From Rhizoclosmatium globosum (Eukaryota; Chytridiomycota; Chytridiomycetes; Chytridiales; Chytriomycetaceae): a DNA stretch of 64,000 nt. Positions 1-12,181 of the stretch are shown here, one piece after another. Numbering within the stretch: position 1 is the stretch's first letter; every line of letters starts with the position of its first letter. The notes below the pieces were generated by a model. That model made no database searches and was not told the DNA's origin. It saw only the letters and a list, made by a program, of their open reading frames with translations. Both the position numbers and the translations under genes were made by a program. The stretch spans positions 1-64,000 of the forward strand of contig MCGO01000030.1 of the NCBI GenBank assembly GCA_002104985.1, in the 5' to 3' direction.

Positions 1-716
1 GTACACGACAGCCCAAATAGTAGTGACTCCAAAGATCATATCCTATTTGCAATGGCAGGGTTTAGTACTCTCATCCTTTCCAGCAATATCTAAACACAAA
101 CTCACCAATGAAGTACTAATGATCTCGAACCATCGACTCACACAATCATCTTTTTGGCATTCAACGCCTGATACTGTGCATTCAACTGCCCAGTGTTCAC
201 ACCATCATAGATCTTGGCGAATCGGTCAACATAGTCATTGAATGGCTCACACTTCCATGGATAGCGGGTCCGGGAACCAACGCCAAGGTCTTGTTATCCA
301 ACTGGAAATCAGTGTTTCCACAATCTCAAAGAGTCCTCCAGTGTGGTATCGGTCTCCTCTCCTGTTGTCCATCATATTAGCATTGCCATATCGTTGAAGG
401 GGACGGGCGGTGTCAATGGTGATGTTGCAGAAAAGGAGATCCATTGATTGAAAACCAGAAAGGAGAAAGTAGTGGGTGGCTTACCATGCTGGAATGATAA
501 TGGACGCCCACTGGAAACTCCATGAGACACAGAGCGGAGGAAGACTCCGATGGCTGCTCGTTGGATGAGCTTGTCGTTGATGAGTTGGTGCTGGTTCTTC
601 TTCTTCTTGCCATCTACTTGCTCTGGCTGCTCAACAGTCTCTTCATATTTCTTGAGCTCGATGGGCTGTTGTTCATCGGCGGAGATGGTGGCAACTGCTG
701 GAGTGGGGGCTGCCAT
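1..716 (-). pseudogene. four-TM membrane protein family, copy A, broken and cut by window edge
   Basis: This is the leftmost member of a family that recurs at 1.0-2.0, 2.6-3.7, 4.4-5.6 and 28.6-29.9 kb. Reading starts at the ATG at 716 (MAAPTPAVAT), followed by a charged N-tail and a first membrane helix ending in a WSFQWAS-type motif. Compared with the intact copy next door, the frame is lost by one base near 550, again around the GGLFEI segment (about 330), at PWKCEP (about 255), and at KMIVVSRW (about 150), where a TGA appears. The last exon seen encodes a MIFGVTT helix and runs off the window. The function of the family is unknown. Four breaks in 700 bp are more than in most other genes here, so real decay is likely, but consensus errors cannot be excluded. 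Confidence 0.7.
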
Positions 717-1012
717 CTTATTGGTATTGTTTGTAGGCTGTTTTTGGGAAGGAACCTGTGTCGCAATCCGCAGAAGGATAACGATTTTTGCACGTGAAAT
801 TGGGTGGAGATGGTATCTGACGCCACCAATTTTTTTTTGTGAGCCATTCCATCACTCAAATCAAAACGGATCTCTTCTTCATTTCTCATTTGGTTTTCAT
901 CAATCAAAGATCCGTTTTCATCGAATAATGATGAGTAAAAATTTGTTATCTATAAGATTTATTCATCTATCCAGAAATTTAATTGGTGACTCTGCTTTTC
1001 ATACAGACAGTT

Positions 1013-2004
1013 TTAAACAACACCACGTGCGGCAATCTCATCACCCTGGATTGCAAGAATGTACTGACGTCTCACACCCCAAATAAGGAAAGTAAGTTGC
1101 AATACGAAATCAGAGAACGAGCTAGCCCAGTTCATGTCACCAGATGCATACAAGAAGTTTTGAATGCCACCCTGTGCCGGAAATTGTTAAACTGCGTGCA
1201 ACAAAAAAGGGAAGAGTTTACCTTTTCAAAGACACCAACACCAATCATGGCCCAATAAGTGTTTTGAATAAACGAATCCATCAACGTGAATGTAGGCGTG
1301 AGCAAAATACCTGATCATCGGTGTGCGATTACTTTGATGAATCAAACGGCCGATGAGAACTTACCAACAATAGCAAACTGCATATTCTTGATTTGCTGAT
1401 TTCTATCAACGTGAGGATATACAACAGCCCAAATGGTAGTAATTCCAAAGATCATATCCTGCAATTCACCACGTTAGCTTACAAATTCATATTCCCAAAA
1501 CCTCTTTCTACTCACCAAACTGGTACTCGTAATCTCAAACCACCGACTCACAATAATCATCTTCTTCGCATTCAAAGCCTGCCACTGAGCATTCAATTTC
1601 CCCGTATCAACACCATCATAGATCTTTGCAAACCGGTCGACATACACATCAAACGGCTCACACTTCCAATCATACAACGGCCCCGGATACAACTCAAGCG
1701 TCGTCTTGTTGATTTGGAGGTCACAGTTCCCACAGATTTCAAAGAGTCCACCACGATGATACTCATCACCTCTCCTACACCATCAACCGTCAGCCGGATC
1801 ACTTCACACTTTCACAAGAGCGACTCACCAAGCTGGAATTATGACGGACGCCCATTGCACAGACCAAGAGACACAAAGCAGGAAGACAAAGAGGATGGCA
1901 ACGCGGATGAGGAGCTTATCCTTGATGAACTGGTGTCCCTTCTTTGGAGGCTCTGTAATAACCTCTTCCGGCGTCTCTGGTTGCTTCTCTTCGACGGCTG
2001 ACAT
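1013..2004 (-). CDS. four-TM membrane protein family, copy B (intact)
   Basis: This is the best preserved copy of the family. The chosen ATG at 2004 gives MSAVEEKQ, then a hydrophilic tail and a first helix ending QWASVIIPAW. Exon 1 ends at 1829 on GTGAG. The next exon carries RGDEYHRGGLFEICGNC and then a conserved loop with WKCEPF and NAKKMIIVSRWFE. Three further helices follow, split by short introns, and the protein ends in GDEIAARGVV. I estimate about 260 residues. The GGLFEIC...C...C pattern in the first loop, between helices 1 and 2, recalls the GLWxxC signature of claudin/PMP22/Sur7-type four-helix proteins, but the resemblance is short and the function is not known. It stands between a broken copy and a relic, so it is the likely functional member of this tandem group. 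Confidence 0.72.
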
Positions 2005-2251
2005 GCGTTTTGGGAGGTGGTTTTTCTGGCATTGGATGGCTTCCGAGTGCCTCTTCCATCTCCCACCCTTGGGAACCAAAAAATTGTCCAATTTTTGAGA
2101 TTTAAACGCCACCAATTTATTCGTGTGCCACTGTCCGTCATGCGGTCGATAGATTACTGTATCTGACGTTCGTTTTGGGGGGAGGAGTAGCCTGAGTTCA
2201 TGAGCTCAATTTACTTTGAAAAACAAGTCGAAACTCATTTATTTCAGAGAA

Positions 2252-2480
2252 TTAATTTTAAACGACGCCACGTGCCTCAATGTCAATGCGTTGCTGAGCA
2301 AGTATACATACCATCTTTGCACACCTCATCGAAGAAACCTAATCCGAAGTGTGAACTAAGGCCGTGTTCGTATCTCCTAACACATGCAACGTTGAATGTC
2401 GTTTTAGTTACCAAACTTGACTAGTAACTGATTCACTCGAACATAATCGTCGAATGATTCACATTTCCACAGTTCGAACT
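2252..2480 (-). pseudogene. relic of the four-TM family between copies B and C
   Basis: On the minus strand, bases near 2470-2435 still read WKCESFDDYV, matching the conserved WKCEPFxDYVDRF loop of the family. Near 2285-2255 the sequence reads DIEARGVV followed by a stop, matching the C-terminus GDEIAARGVV of copy B. The roughly 150 bp between do not contain the helices that should separate these motifs. This is therefore a deleted remnant of a further tandem copy, not a gene. Confidence 0.65.
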
Positions 2481-2637
2481 GGTTACGATAGCTTGAATCA
2501 GTATTCGCATTGGTCGCCAGGCCTGTAAAGCTCGGTTAACATGTGAGGGGTTTTGGAATTCGTTGTTTATATGGAAGGTAGGAACATAATAATATTTAAA
2601 ATACGCACACTCAACTTTCATTTTATTCTTATCACAT

Positions 2638-3662
2638 CTAAACAACCCCGCGGGCAGAACCTCATCGCCCTGCAACGAAAGAACGTACTGTCTTCTAACG
2701 CCCCAACAAAGGAAACCAAGCTGCAAGGCAAAGTCAGTAAACGAACTAGCCCAGTTCATGTCTCCGAAGCGTACAAGAAGTTTTGGATTCCTCGCTGATT
2801 GATAAAATTCAGCACATTATATAACACAGTTAAGAGGTAAACCAGCAATACCCACCTTTTCAAAGTAACCGACACCAATCATTGCCCAGTATGTGTTCTG
2901 AATAAAGGAGTCCAACAATGTGAATGTAGGGGTGAGCAAAATTCCTGTGGGCGGTGTTAGTGTCTAATGGTAATTCAACGTCTCGCCAACTTACCAACCA
3001 ACGCAAACTGCATATTTCTGATTTGTTTCTTTCTATCAATATGTGGGTACACAATCGCCCAAATAGTCGTTACTCCGAAGATCATATCCTTGAACAAGAT
3101 TGATCTGGTTAGACATCTGTTGTATGTATCAACGCAAACTCACCAAACTAGTACTGGTAACCTCAAACCAACGACTAACAACAATCATAGTCTTTGCATG
3201 AAGAGCTTGCTTCTGTCCGTCGCCCGGCACCCCTCATAAATCTTTGCAAAGCGGTCAACATAATCATTGAATGGCTCGCACTTCCACTCATAGAGCGGAC
3301 CAGGGTAGAGCTGGTACGTTGTCTTGTTGAGCTGGAGGTCACAGTTTCCACAGATTTCAAAGAGACCTCCTCGGTGATACTCATCTCCTCGCCTATAAGG
3401 TGAAGGCAGTCAGTTGGATGAACCGGACATATGAAAGAAGGAGCTTACCAGGCTGGAAGGATGACGGAGGCCCACTGAACGGACCAAGAAACAGAGGAGG
3501 AAGAAAATAACGATTGCCACTCGGATCAAGAGCTTGTCTTTGATGAATTGGTGTTGAGGCTCTTCCTTGGTCGCTTCTCTGGCTTCAATGTGGCGTTGAT
3601 TCCACTTGGGTCTTGACCTCTTCCATGGCGATGTCTTGTTGTTTGGTTGCGGCAGTGGCCAT
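2638..3662 (-). pseudogene. four-TM membrane protein family, copy C (frame-broken)
   Basis: Full-length organisation is recognisable, with the ATG at 3662 (MATAATKQQD), a helix 1 exon, the loop GLFEICGNCDLQ, WKCEPFNDYVDRFAKI, an SRWFEVTSTSL exon, later helices, and a GVV-stop terminus at 2638. Relative to copy B the frame breaks after VESTPH (TGA near 3595), in helix 1 (two bases missing in CVSWS, near 3490), after KIYEG (near 3233) and just before the last few codons. The exon-intron plan is otherwise kept, including GT and AG sites. Either the copy is decaying or it has accumulated consensus errors; the number of breaks favours decay. Function unknown, as for the rest of the family. Confidence 0.6.
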
Positions 3663-4338
3663 TGCAGTTTCTGGGCTGGAAATTATTGGAGGTGATGGGC
3701 TGACAAAGGAGTCGACTCTGCTGACGCCACCTAGAATCTTCTCACGTTAAAGAGCTCTGCATTGTTGAACATGAAGAGGATAACTCGACATTCCAATTTG
3801 TTTGATTGATCAACGTTGGACGTAGTAGGATGAGGTTAAGATGAATGATTGGTTACTTATGAGTGGCGTTCTGGTATAAAGATACAAATGTTTGAATCAC
3901 CGCAATACTTTCAAGAACAAGGAAGGCTTCGGTGGTGGAAAACAATTTCTGGGTAAACTGGATTATCAAGACAGTGAGTTTCAGCTGTGCATGTATAGTA
4001 GTGATTGTTATATTAATTAAGATAACATAGTTCTTATACAATTCCGGTATCTCTTAGTCCACCTTTTTTTTAAGTCTCGCAACCAAACTATATTTGTTCA
4101 TTAATGACGGAATTTAAGATTGAATATATTGTGGTTGAAGAAAGCACTGTTTTTGGGAACTATTTTTTACACTATATAAAACAAATGGAAGAATGAATGG
4201 AATTAATGAAAAGAGAAGACCGCATTCAGAGGATACAGAATCTCTTTCATCTGTATCTTTATCAGGTCTTAAATCCATTCTTTTATCCATTTTAAAATCC
4301 ATACCGCACAAAGCCAGCCACGTTTTCTCTTCCTCCGA
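3663..4338. other. divergent intergenic spacer, no gene seen
   Basis: This AT-rich spacer lies between copy C (leftward) and copy D (rightward) of the same family, so it probably holds both promoters. I see no convincing coding frame, RNA gene or repeat in it. Confidence 0.5.
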
Positions 4339-4357
4339 TTGAATGACCAACAAAAAA

Positions 4358-5629
4358 ATGACTCTGAAATCCCCAATAGTGCGGCAGACAAGCCTTCAAC
4401 TACAGCACCAGAACAGCTGACTGCCATCCCATCTCAGAAGATGAGATGCCCAGTGCGTAAACCTGGACACTACCTGACGAAAGACAAGAGGTTGATTGTT
4501 GGAGGTGGGTGGTACTTTTAATTGGGCCACGGGCCTCACATTGTCGATTGGCTAACACTCCAACGTTCCTGCCTTTGCCATTTTAGTTGTTATCATGATG
4601 GTCTTACTTTGCTGCTCTTGGTCGGCTCAATGGGCTTCCATTATCTTGCCGTATTGGTACTAAATTGGTGGCGTTAATGGAGATCATGCTAAATTTCAAT
4701 CAAATAGGCGTGGAGACCAGTATCACACCGGTGGTCTTTTTCAGGTAGATTCCGTGTCTATATTCCTTTGATAGCGTTCACCTGATGATGATTGTTGTAG
4801 ATCTGCGGTGATACTGAGTTTGGATATGACCCTGTTGCCATGGACATTTATCCAGATACAAAGCATGAATGGTATGAATTCACTTTATTGGGCTATTATT
4901 TCTTACGATAGGCAGGCGTGCGAGCCTTTTGAACAATACGTTGATCGTTTCCAACAGTTGTTTAAAGATTACAAAAACGGGCCGGGAGACTGGTACGTTC
5001 AAGCTGGTTCTGCCAAGAAAATGATTGTTGTTTCTCGTTGGTTTGAAGGTACGTTTTGGTTGTGTTATAGAACGAATAGACTCATGTTCTTACACTAGCA
5101 TTGACTACGTCTATGGATATGTTCTTTGGCGTTACTACTGCATACGTAGTTGTGTATCCACACTCTGATCCAGCGAAGCAAACTTTGAACATGAAACTTG
5201 CTCTCATTGGTGTGCTGCTCACTCCTGTTTGGACCATCGCTGATCAGTAAGTACTAAAACGCTATGAATCCTGCGTTTTTAATCATTTTCGTCTCAATAT
5301 AAGGTTTATCCAAATGTCATATTGGGGTGCAATTGGTGTTGGCTATTTCAACCATGAGGTCCAAAAGTATCTTTACGCTTCTGGTACGTTCCACTTTGTC
5401 GTTAAGCTCTATTGAACGACGAATACCATCTCCAGGTGATATAGCGTGGATTTCCTCTGTCATCGATTTGATTTTACAGGTCAGTTCGACATTCTATTGG
5501 GAATCAATATATTGAATCATTGGCTAGGTGGCTTGCCTTGGGTATGGAGTAAAGAGAGCTTGGCGTGCTAAGTTAGAGGAGGCCGAGAGACGCGGCGTGA
5601 CAATCACAAGTCATGACGCCGAAAAATAG
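4358..5629 (+). CDS. four-TM membrane protein family, copy D (start codon out of frame)
   Basis: Eight or nine short exons with good splice sites join to a family protein: AADKPSTT tail, YLTKDKRLIVGG, helix 1 (SWSAQWASIILPYW), RGDQYHTGGLFQICGD, ACEPFEQYVDRFQQLF, KKMIVVSRWFE, helices 2-4, and the C-tail RRGVTITSHDAEK. It is close to the gene at 28.6-29.9 kb even at DNA level. In that twin the protein begins with MTEEIHSIAADK; here the matching ATG at 4358 is one base out of frame with the AADKPS reading. The next in-frame ATG is at 4441 (MRCPVRKPGHYL) and would drop about 30 polar residues but keep all helices. Function unknown. The four-helix plan and the Cys-bearing first loop resemble claudin-type proteins only loosely. 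Confidence 0.68.
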
Positions 5630-5735
5630 GCCTCCCTGTAAAATACCTCATTGATATATTGAATAAATTGACGTTATTTGTTGACTTCTGTCAATATAAG
5701 AAAATCTTACTGTCTTTATTATGAACTATCACTAT

Positions 5736-8673
5736 CTAATAAACCAAGTTGAATGCTTCAGACGCGACAACATCAAAGTCGTCATTGTTGTATTCGTCTC
5801 CAAAGTTTTTCTGAGCTGCGAAAACAATTCTGTATGGACCAGGCGGAAGACGAGCCAAACGGAATACTTTGTTGTAACCAATACCAGTCCATTGGTAGAT
5901 ACCGTTGGCCTGAATGGACTGCGCCTTGGCGAAAGTGGTACGTTGCAAAGGCTCAAAGTATCCAGGTCTTGTTCCTCCGTTCAAGATGTCACCATAACGA
6001 AGAACAACTGAGCGACTGGCGAATCCGGCCTTCAACAGAGGAGTTATGTCAGCACCCTGGTAGATGGCTTGAATTTCAGCAAAACGAGCATTCATTGATG
6101 GCAATGGGAGAAGGAAGAGTCCATTTGAAGATGTCATGTTCACAACAGCATTTCTGGCGACAGGAGTCTTGAATGACAAGTCGGGGAAAGCACCAGTTGA
6201 TGCGAAGGCAGTGATATCACCCTTGAAACCGAGACTTTTAACAGATGGAATCAACCACTTGCTCGCAAGAGAAGCAGATTTGCGGGTCCAGATGTTGCGA
6301 TTCTTCCAGTCACCAACAACACCGGCATATGGAACAGAAATAACGTTGTCGTCGTAGTCATTCACAATCGAGATGTAACCACCGTAGACAGCGTAGAGGC
6401 TTGAGTCGACAGAGGGTGGAGTGATTTGGAACGAGACAGTCACGGATTTACCTGCCTTGACGCGAACCAACTTGAAATCCCAAGCTTCTTGCCATATCCA
6501 TCGTCTCCGTAGAATTTCAGGTCAGCTGGTGTTGTGTCAGTGAAGGTGGTGGTGGACTTGTCTTGAGTGAAGTCATCACCCGCAATAAGAGCATACACGG
6601 TAGCGGCGGCGTTGTTGTTCAAGTAGTAGTTTTGATCAAACTTGTAGTTGTTGGTAATGGTGAAGTTGTAGGATTGCTTGAGGTTGACAGTGTCGTTCAA
6701 CGCAATCGCACTTGGCAAGACAATGGTCTTGATGGAGGCGGCAGCGTAAGCGTTAATCAAACCAGCACCTTGATAAGATGGTGATGAATGTAGTTCTGTC
6801 CGTAAACTGGTTTGAGAGACGCGGTATTCTGGAGGTAACCGCGCAATTCGCTGAAAGTGATGTTTCCTTTTGCCTGAAGACAAGCGCAGCCACACCAGCG
6901 ACATAAGGAGAAGCCATCGAAGTTCCAGACATAACACCGTAGTTTTCATGGAATCCTTGGCTTGGAACCCTCTGGAGACAAGGTAGAAAGAACTTGACCA
7001 CCAATACCACCAAGATCAGGCTTGAACCACAATTCGTTGTCCAAACCGGGGGAAGAAAAGTCAGAGAGAGTAGCAGCGGTCTTGATTGGCATGTTCATCA
7101 ATTGCCAAGTCGCAACAACCTTAGGAGCTTTTCCAGCCTTGATAGCAGCGAGAATAGCTTGACCAGCCGCACGTGGAATGAACATACTTGGAATTTGAGC
7201 AGCTCCAAGAATGTTTGACATGGCGTCATTGTTGGAGTACAAAATACAAGCACTGGCTCCCGCGCGTACAGCGTACCACAACGAGCGGCAGAACCACCTT
7301 TAGCCGTGTCACCCCATCTAATCAGCATAGCTTTGCCGTTAGCTTGACAGTTGGAACAGCCAAAGTACCATCGTCTTGAACATCATTCACATCAGCATCC
7401 AAGTCTAAGAATAGCATGTAATATTTTCACTGTCTATGCAAGTAACTTACTGTTCACCACAATATCCAAAACTTGACCGTCGGCGAATTTGGTTGGGTTG
7501 GCACTTCCAACGTTGTAGATAAACTTGGCACCGTCAACGGTCATGTAAACTTGTGGAGCGGCAACGTTATCAAAAGAGGCGACTCCAAGAGCAGATCGAC
7601 CAACGGCAGGGCTTCCAGTCACGAATGTTCCAGCAGCTCCATCATTTCCAGCGGAAGCAACAACAAAGTGACCGTCCTTGGAAACAACTTCGGCAGCGTA
7701 AGTAGCAGCAGAGTCATCGTAATAGTCAGGGCCTCCTCCAATGGAAAGGTTGATTACGTGAGCACCGTCCGCTGCAGCCTGGTAAATGGCAGCAGCCTCC
7801 AAATCACTTGAGGTTGAGCCCGTGCATCCGCTTTTTGGCTGGTTAGTAAAATCCAAACTGCTCAAACTAAGACTCACAAGATTCTGTACGCGAAAATGGT
7901 GGCGTCAGGGGCAACACCAGTGAAAGGAACACTTGGAATCCAACCAGCTTGAGTAATGTTTCTTGCATCGGCTGCAATAATACCAGCGACGTGAGTACCG
8001 TGAGACTCTTCAGAGCAGGCATCGAGAGGATCACTGTCAGGAGTTGGAGGTGGAGAACCGGCTTGTCCAGTGAAAGCATCACCGACAAAGTCGTACCCCT
8101 TGGCAACCTTGTATCCAGGACCGAAACCACCACCCAACGCTGGGTGCAAGTAGTGAACACCGGAGTCAATTACAGCAACATTGAGACCTTTTCCGGTGAG
8201 CTTGAGAAGCTTGCGGGCGTCGTTGACTCCAGTAATGGTGTGGATCAATTCAGGAGTTTGTTGGACCTCACTCTTTTGGATGCTAACTGGAGCGACACGG
8301 TTTCTAGTCACGACAGAGAGTATTGAGTGGCTCCAGGGATTGTCTCGACTTGAGCACCAGCATCTGTGTTTGAAGCCAAGGATCAATACAGGGAAAGCCT
8401 ATTTAAGGGCACATACCGCAAGCGCCACCATTTTCAATGGTGAATGACGCAAAGTTGGCGTACTTATTGTTCACTGCAACTCGAATGCTGTAGGGAGTGT
8501 TTGTGGCAGCAAAGTGGGATTGGATTTGGGCCTTGGCGTCAACACCTTGAGGGAAGTGGACCATATAGGTGCATTCGAGAGTGCCTGGCGCATCATCTGG
8601 GCCTCCACGTCTTTGCAGTGCAGCGATGAGCTGGCAGCGAGGATAGAGCGGATAGAATTCCTCCCAACTTCAT
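5736..8673 (-). CDS. secreted subtilisin-like serine protease (S8) with PA insert
   Basis: The start at 8673 (MKLGGILSALSSL) is signal-peptide-like. It is followed by an I9-type propeptide region (CTYMVHFPQGVD). The catalytic Asp lies in AVIDSGVHYLHP, the His in SHGTHVAGI, the oxyanion Asn in ASAGNDG, and the nucleophile Ser in SGTSMASP. A protease-associated domain (AVRAGASACILYSNNDAMS and on) is inserted between Asn and Ser, and an Fn3-like C-terminal part (AGKSVTVSFQITPP) follows, a Vpr/cucumisin-like layout of about 880 residues. It should be an extracellular or vacuolar endopeptidase. The reading frame breaks near 8630, 8325, 6970, 6880, 6790 and 6480, mostly single missing bases, although every catalytic motif is intact, so consensus errors are likelier than decay. 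It ends 106 bp from the convergent copy D gene. Confidence 0.88.
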
Positions 8674-9509
8674 AGAGTCTGTGTGTTACTTTCTGGGGCT
8701 TACAAAATCTGCTTTCCTTCTTAAGGAGCTCGGTGGCTCCCGGAAGGTTGTCACATGAGTTAAAATGCTGTTTGTCACGTGGTCACATTGAAAATTTACT
8801 GTTTTGACAGTTCTGTCAAGCTGGAAACCACAATCTGGTCGACTGAGTCGCTTCAGACATAAACTCCTCTTTCAATTGAATTACATCAAAGAGGTGAGTT
8901 TACGGGCTTCCTCGTCTCGATTTTGGTTGACATCACCATCAAGCCCTGAAAGGTGGCACTCAATACCTTCCTCTCGTGCATCAATAATTCATTCAAAGCT
9001 TACATCTCTAAGACTTTATGGAATAGCTTCTGAAACTGCATCAGCCAATGCAATGAGGCTGAAAGTTATGGCAAACTTGCAGGTGGCGTCATCGAGCAGC
9101 GAAAATTTCCGCCACCAGCTCGCTTACGCAATTCTCTGTCAATTGTAATAAGTTGATTGAGTTGAGTGCCTTAGTAGATAAACCATTAATCATCAAGGAT
9201 CATATGAAGTGACAGTAAACGAAAGGAGCTTGGCACATTATGAAAGCCACAAGATGAAGGTAAGCTTAGCAACCGTTCAATTAATTAATATTATAATCGA
9301 TTCATAAGCGACCCAATTGGAATCAATTCTCTTTTCTGGACTGGGTTGAAAAACAAGGCATCTTATGTCTGCAGTTTATTTATCCACAGGGAGTTCAAAG
9401 TGCACTGTTTTTCAGTGTGTCCACTCTGTTTTGAGAGTTCAACAGCCATCATTCCAGAAGGCGTTGATAAAGAAGTGGAAAGGAAACCCATTTCCAGCCA
9501 TCTCATACA
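8674..9509. other. intergenic region without recognisable gene
   Basis: This divergent spacer between the subtilase and the TMEM184-like gene must hold both promoters. Open frames here (for example 8804-9148) have biased, low-identity composition and no family resemblance, so I do not call them genes. Confidence 0.5.
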
Positions 9510-10758
9510 ATGCCAATCCTCGCAGCAGCCAAGCCCTTCAGTCGCAGCTGCCAATGCCACCGCCCTTGGATACGGTGACACACCCTTGTCATGCGAGGTA
9601 AGCACTGGCAGCAAGTGGATAGTATTAATTGTGATCAAGGACAACTCGCCGTTCATCGAGCCCTCGTCCGGCTTTGACCTTCGCCATCCGTCGTCGCTCT
9701 TCAATCGATCGTCGGCCTCGTGGGCCTGGATTGTCACTGGAATCGTGGCAGCCTGGCCACGCTTCTCTCGCTCGTTTCGATCCTGAAACACTTGCGCAAC
9801 TTTACGAAACCGGCGCAGCAGATGCACATTGTCCGCATTCTTTTGTTTGTGCCAATCTATGCTATTGTGTCCTGGCTGGCATTTCGGTGTGTTTGATTGC
9901 TCAGTCTCTAAATTGCTTACCCCTTACATTAGTTACTACTGGCGGGCTGTCTACATATTCACAGCCAGAGATGTGTATGAATCCTTCGTCATTTATTCGT
10001 TCTATGCCCTTATCTTGCAGTACCTCGGTCCAACTGCCACTGTTCAAAAGATGGCTCTCATCAACAAACCAAGATGCATTATCCATTCCGTTATCAAGAT
10101 TTCATACAACCCTGCCTCCCCAACTTCCTGATTCGAAACAAGATTCTCATCTTGCAATACGTGGTCGTTCGACCCTAATGACCGTTATGGCCCTTGTCAC
10201 ACAATTGATGTCCCGCTTCTGTTCAGAATCAATGTCGGTAAAATATGGTCACTTTTACTATACAGTCATCAACTTTGTCAGTGTTCAGCGTGCATGTTTG
10301 GTCTCCTGGTCATGTATTTTACAATCAAGGACGATATTGCCGAACACAAACCCTCCCCAAGTTCTTTTCTATCAAAGTGGTCATTTTCTTGACAATGGTT
10401 CAAATGTGGTTCTCTCCACTCTTGCTCATCTGGAAAACTTCCATCACTCAGTATTGGACAGAACAAATATCGCGAATGGAATTCAATCGTTCTTGGTCTG
10501 CATTGAAATGCTGATTGCAGTATATTCCATGTTTATGCATTCTCTGCAAAGGAATATACTGCCCAGGATGGATCTCATACTTCTATCCTAAAAGCGGCCG
10601 TGATTTCATTCAATGTGTTGGACATCTTCAGGGAGCTGGGGCACGCTTTCACGCATTTAGTGCAATGGATCACAGGAAACAAGACATCGCACCTGTCGGT
10701 AAAAGTTCAACAGGAAAGGTCGTGGAAGAGGTTATCGAAGGATAGTACTTTGTTGTAA
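9510..10758 (+). CDS. TMEM184 / organic solute transporter Ost-alpha family membrane protein (DUF300)
   Basis: The ATG at 9510 gives MPILAAAK, and a short exon ends at a GTAAGC donor near 9598. Diagnostic family motifs follow in order: KHLRNFTKPAQQMHIVRI, VPIYAIVSWLAFR, an intron at about 9890-9932, YYWRAVYIFTARDVYESFV, IYSFYALILQYLG, FLIRNKILILQYVVVRP, PSPKFFSIKVVIF, and a tail with FNVLDIFREL. Seven membrane helices are expected. Human and plant relatives are multipass proteins of the endomembrane system and plasma membrane; the substrate in fungi is not established. The frame slips by single bases near 9533 and in the VVRP-LMT segment near 10180. The 3' end is 59 bp from the convergent hydroxylase gene. 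Confidence 0.82.
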
Positions 10759-11535
10759 ATTCATTCAAAATAAAACACTTTAGACTCCAGTAATTCAAAG
10801 CATTAGCAATATCCCATTCACTCCTCGTGCTGCTTTGCTCCCTCTCCAAGTTGCTTCCACTCTGAATACAACAGCGGCTTCACGGAATACTTGCGATAGG
10901 TCCCAAACTTACGATCCCAGAACTGAAAAAAGAGACCGTAATTAGAATTCGGAAACACATGATGGACCAAGTGGTCTCCAGTCGTCAACATCTGTTTGCC
11001 CAAAAGAAGCGCGATCGGCATGGCCAGCGGATGCAACAAAAAGAACAACCGGTGTCCCTTAAACCCACAGTGACCAATCACTGTCGTAAAAGTTGCAAAC
11101 GACTGAGGCACCAAAATGAACCACACATTTGGGTATATTGCGAGTACTAAAGCAGTCCAAATTAACCAGCCCAACCCGACTTGTGATGCTAATTCGAACC
11201 AGTGTGTATTCGCAGCATCAAACACGTTCGTATGTTTCGTGGCTTTATGGTGCGATGAATGAAGGGCTGCGTAGAGTGGCTTGAATCGATGAGAGTGTGT
11301 ATGAAGAGCATAGAATGCAGCGTCGTGCAAAACCATATAGACGAGGGTCACTGGGATAATGAGGATAAGGATTTCCAAGGAGAAGTTATATGACGCATTT
11401 GTAGAGTTGTGGAAGAAGTAGAGAGCGGGTGGTAAGACGACGGCAAAGGCGTTGAAAAAATTTACAAAAATGTGACGAGTGGTGGGGATTGGGTAGTGGT
11501 AGCGTTTGATGATGTTGAATTTGAAGAGGAGGTTT

Positions 11536-11541
11536 GTGTAC
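11536..11541. repeat. left copy of 6-bp target site duplication (GTGTAC)
   Basis: Left flank reads GGTTTGTGTAC followed by ACCCCTAG. Together with 13660-13665 it frames the insertion in the hydroxylase gene. Removing the insert and one copy restores an open frame matching the paralog. Confidence 0.75.
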
Positions 11542-12181
11542 ACCCCTAGACCATATTTGCGACGGAATTCCCACAGAGCATGTGTTCTGTTGGAACACTG
11601 TCGGAAATTATCACATAGTTCCCACGGAACATCTGTTAGGTGGGAATTGCCGTGGGAATTTGTGACATTGTTTTCGACAGAACGTTCCGTGGGATATTCT
11701 GTGAGAAGTTCCGACAGAGTATCAACAGATTAGGGTTAAATCCTTCCCACTTTAAAACAATTCAAGACAGGAGTTCGAACACAGAGCTTCTTGCACTGTG
11801 CCCCAAGTGTTACCAAAGGAAGAATTCCTCACCACGCAGGACATGTTAAAATTAGGATTCACAGAAGTAAGGTAAAAAACATTAGAACTCCAGCCACGCG
11901 CTCTGTTCAATATTACAAATTTATACTGATATTCGATTATGTATATATAGTAAAACTCATCCAAACCGAAGACACCATTTACAACTGGTGACCTTGTGTG
12001 ATCGGTTGTATGCGAGCTGTCGCTGCTGGCGATCTAACTTCCGACTTCGCGACCTTCCTCCGCAACTGTTCATTGCCAAATAAGTATAGAATAGTGCAAT
12101 AAAAGCGCAGGATAATGATAGACCCTCCTTTGAAATAACTTCGAAATCAAGACAACAACAAGCTCAAGTTCTTTCCCTCGT

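Noticed and set aside
8804..9148. 115-residue open frame upstream of the TMEM184-like gene
   Set aside because: No start context, no recognised motif, Ser/Arg-biased composition; more likely promoter DNA.
11771..11800. tRNA gene at the TTCGAAC motif
   Set aside because: The flanking bases do not form a T-arm stem or an acceptor stem, so no tRNA can be folded.
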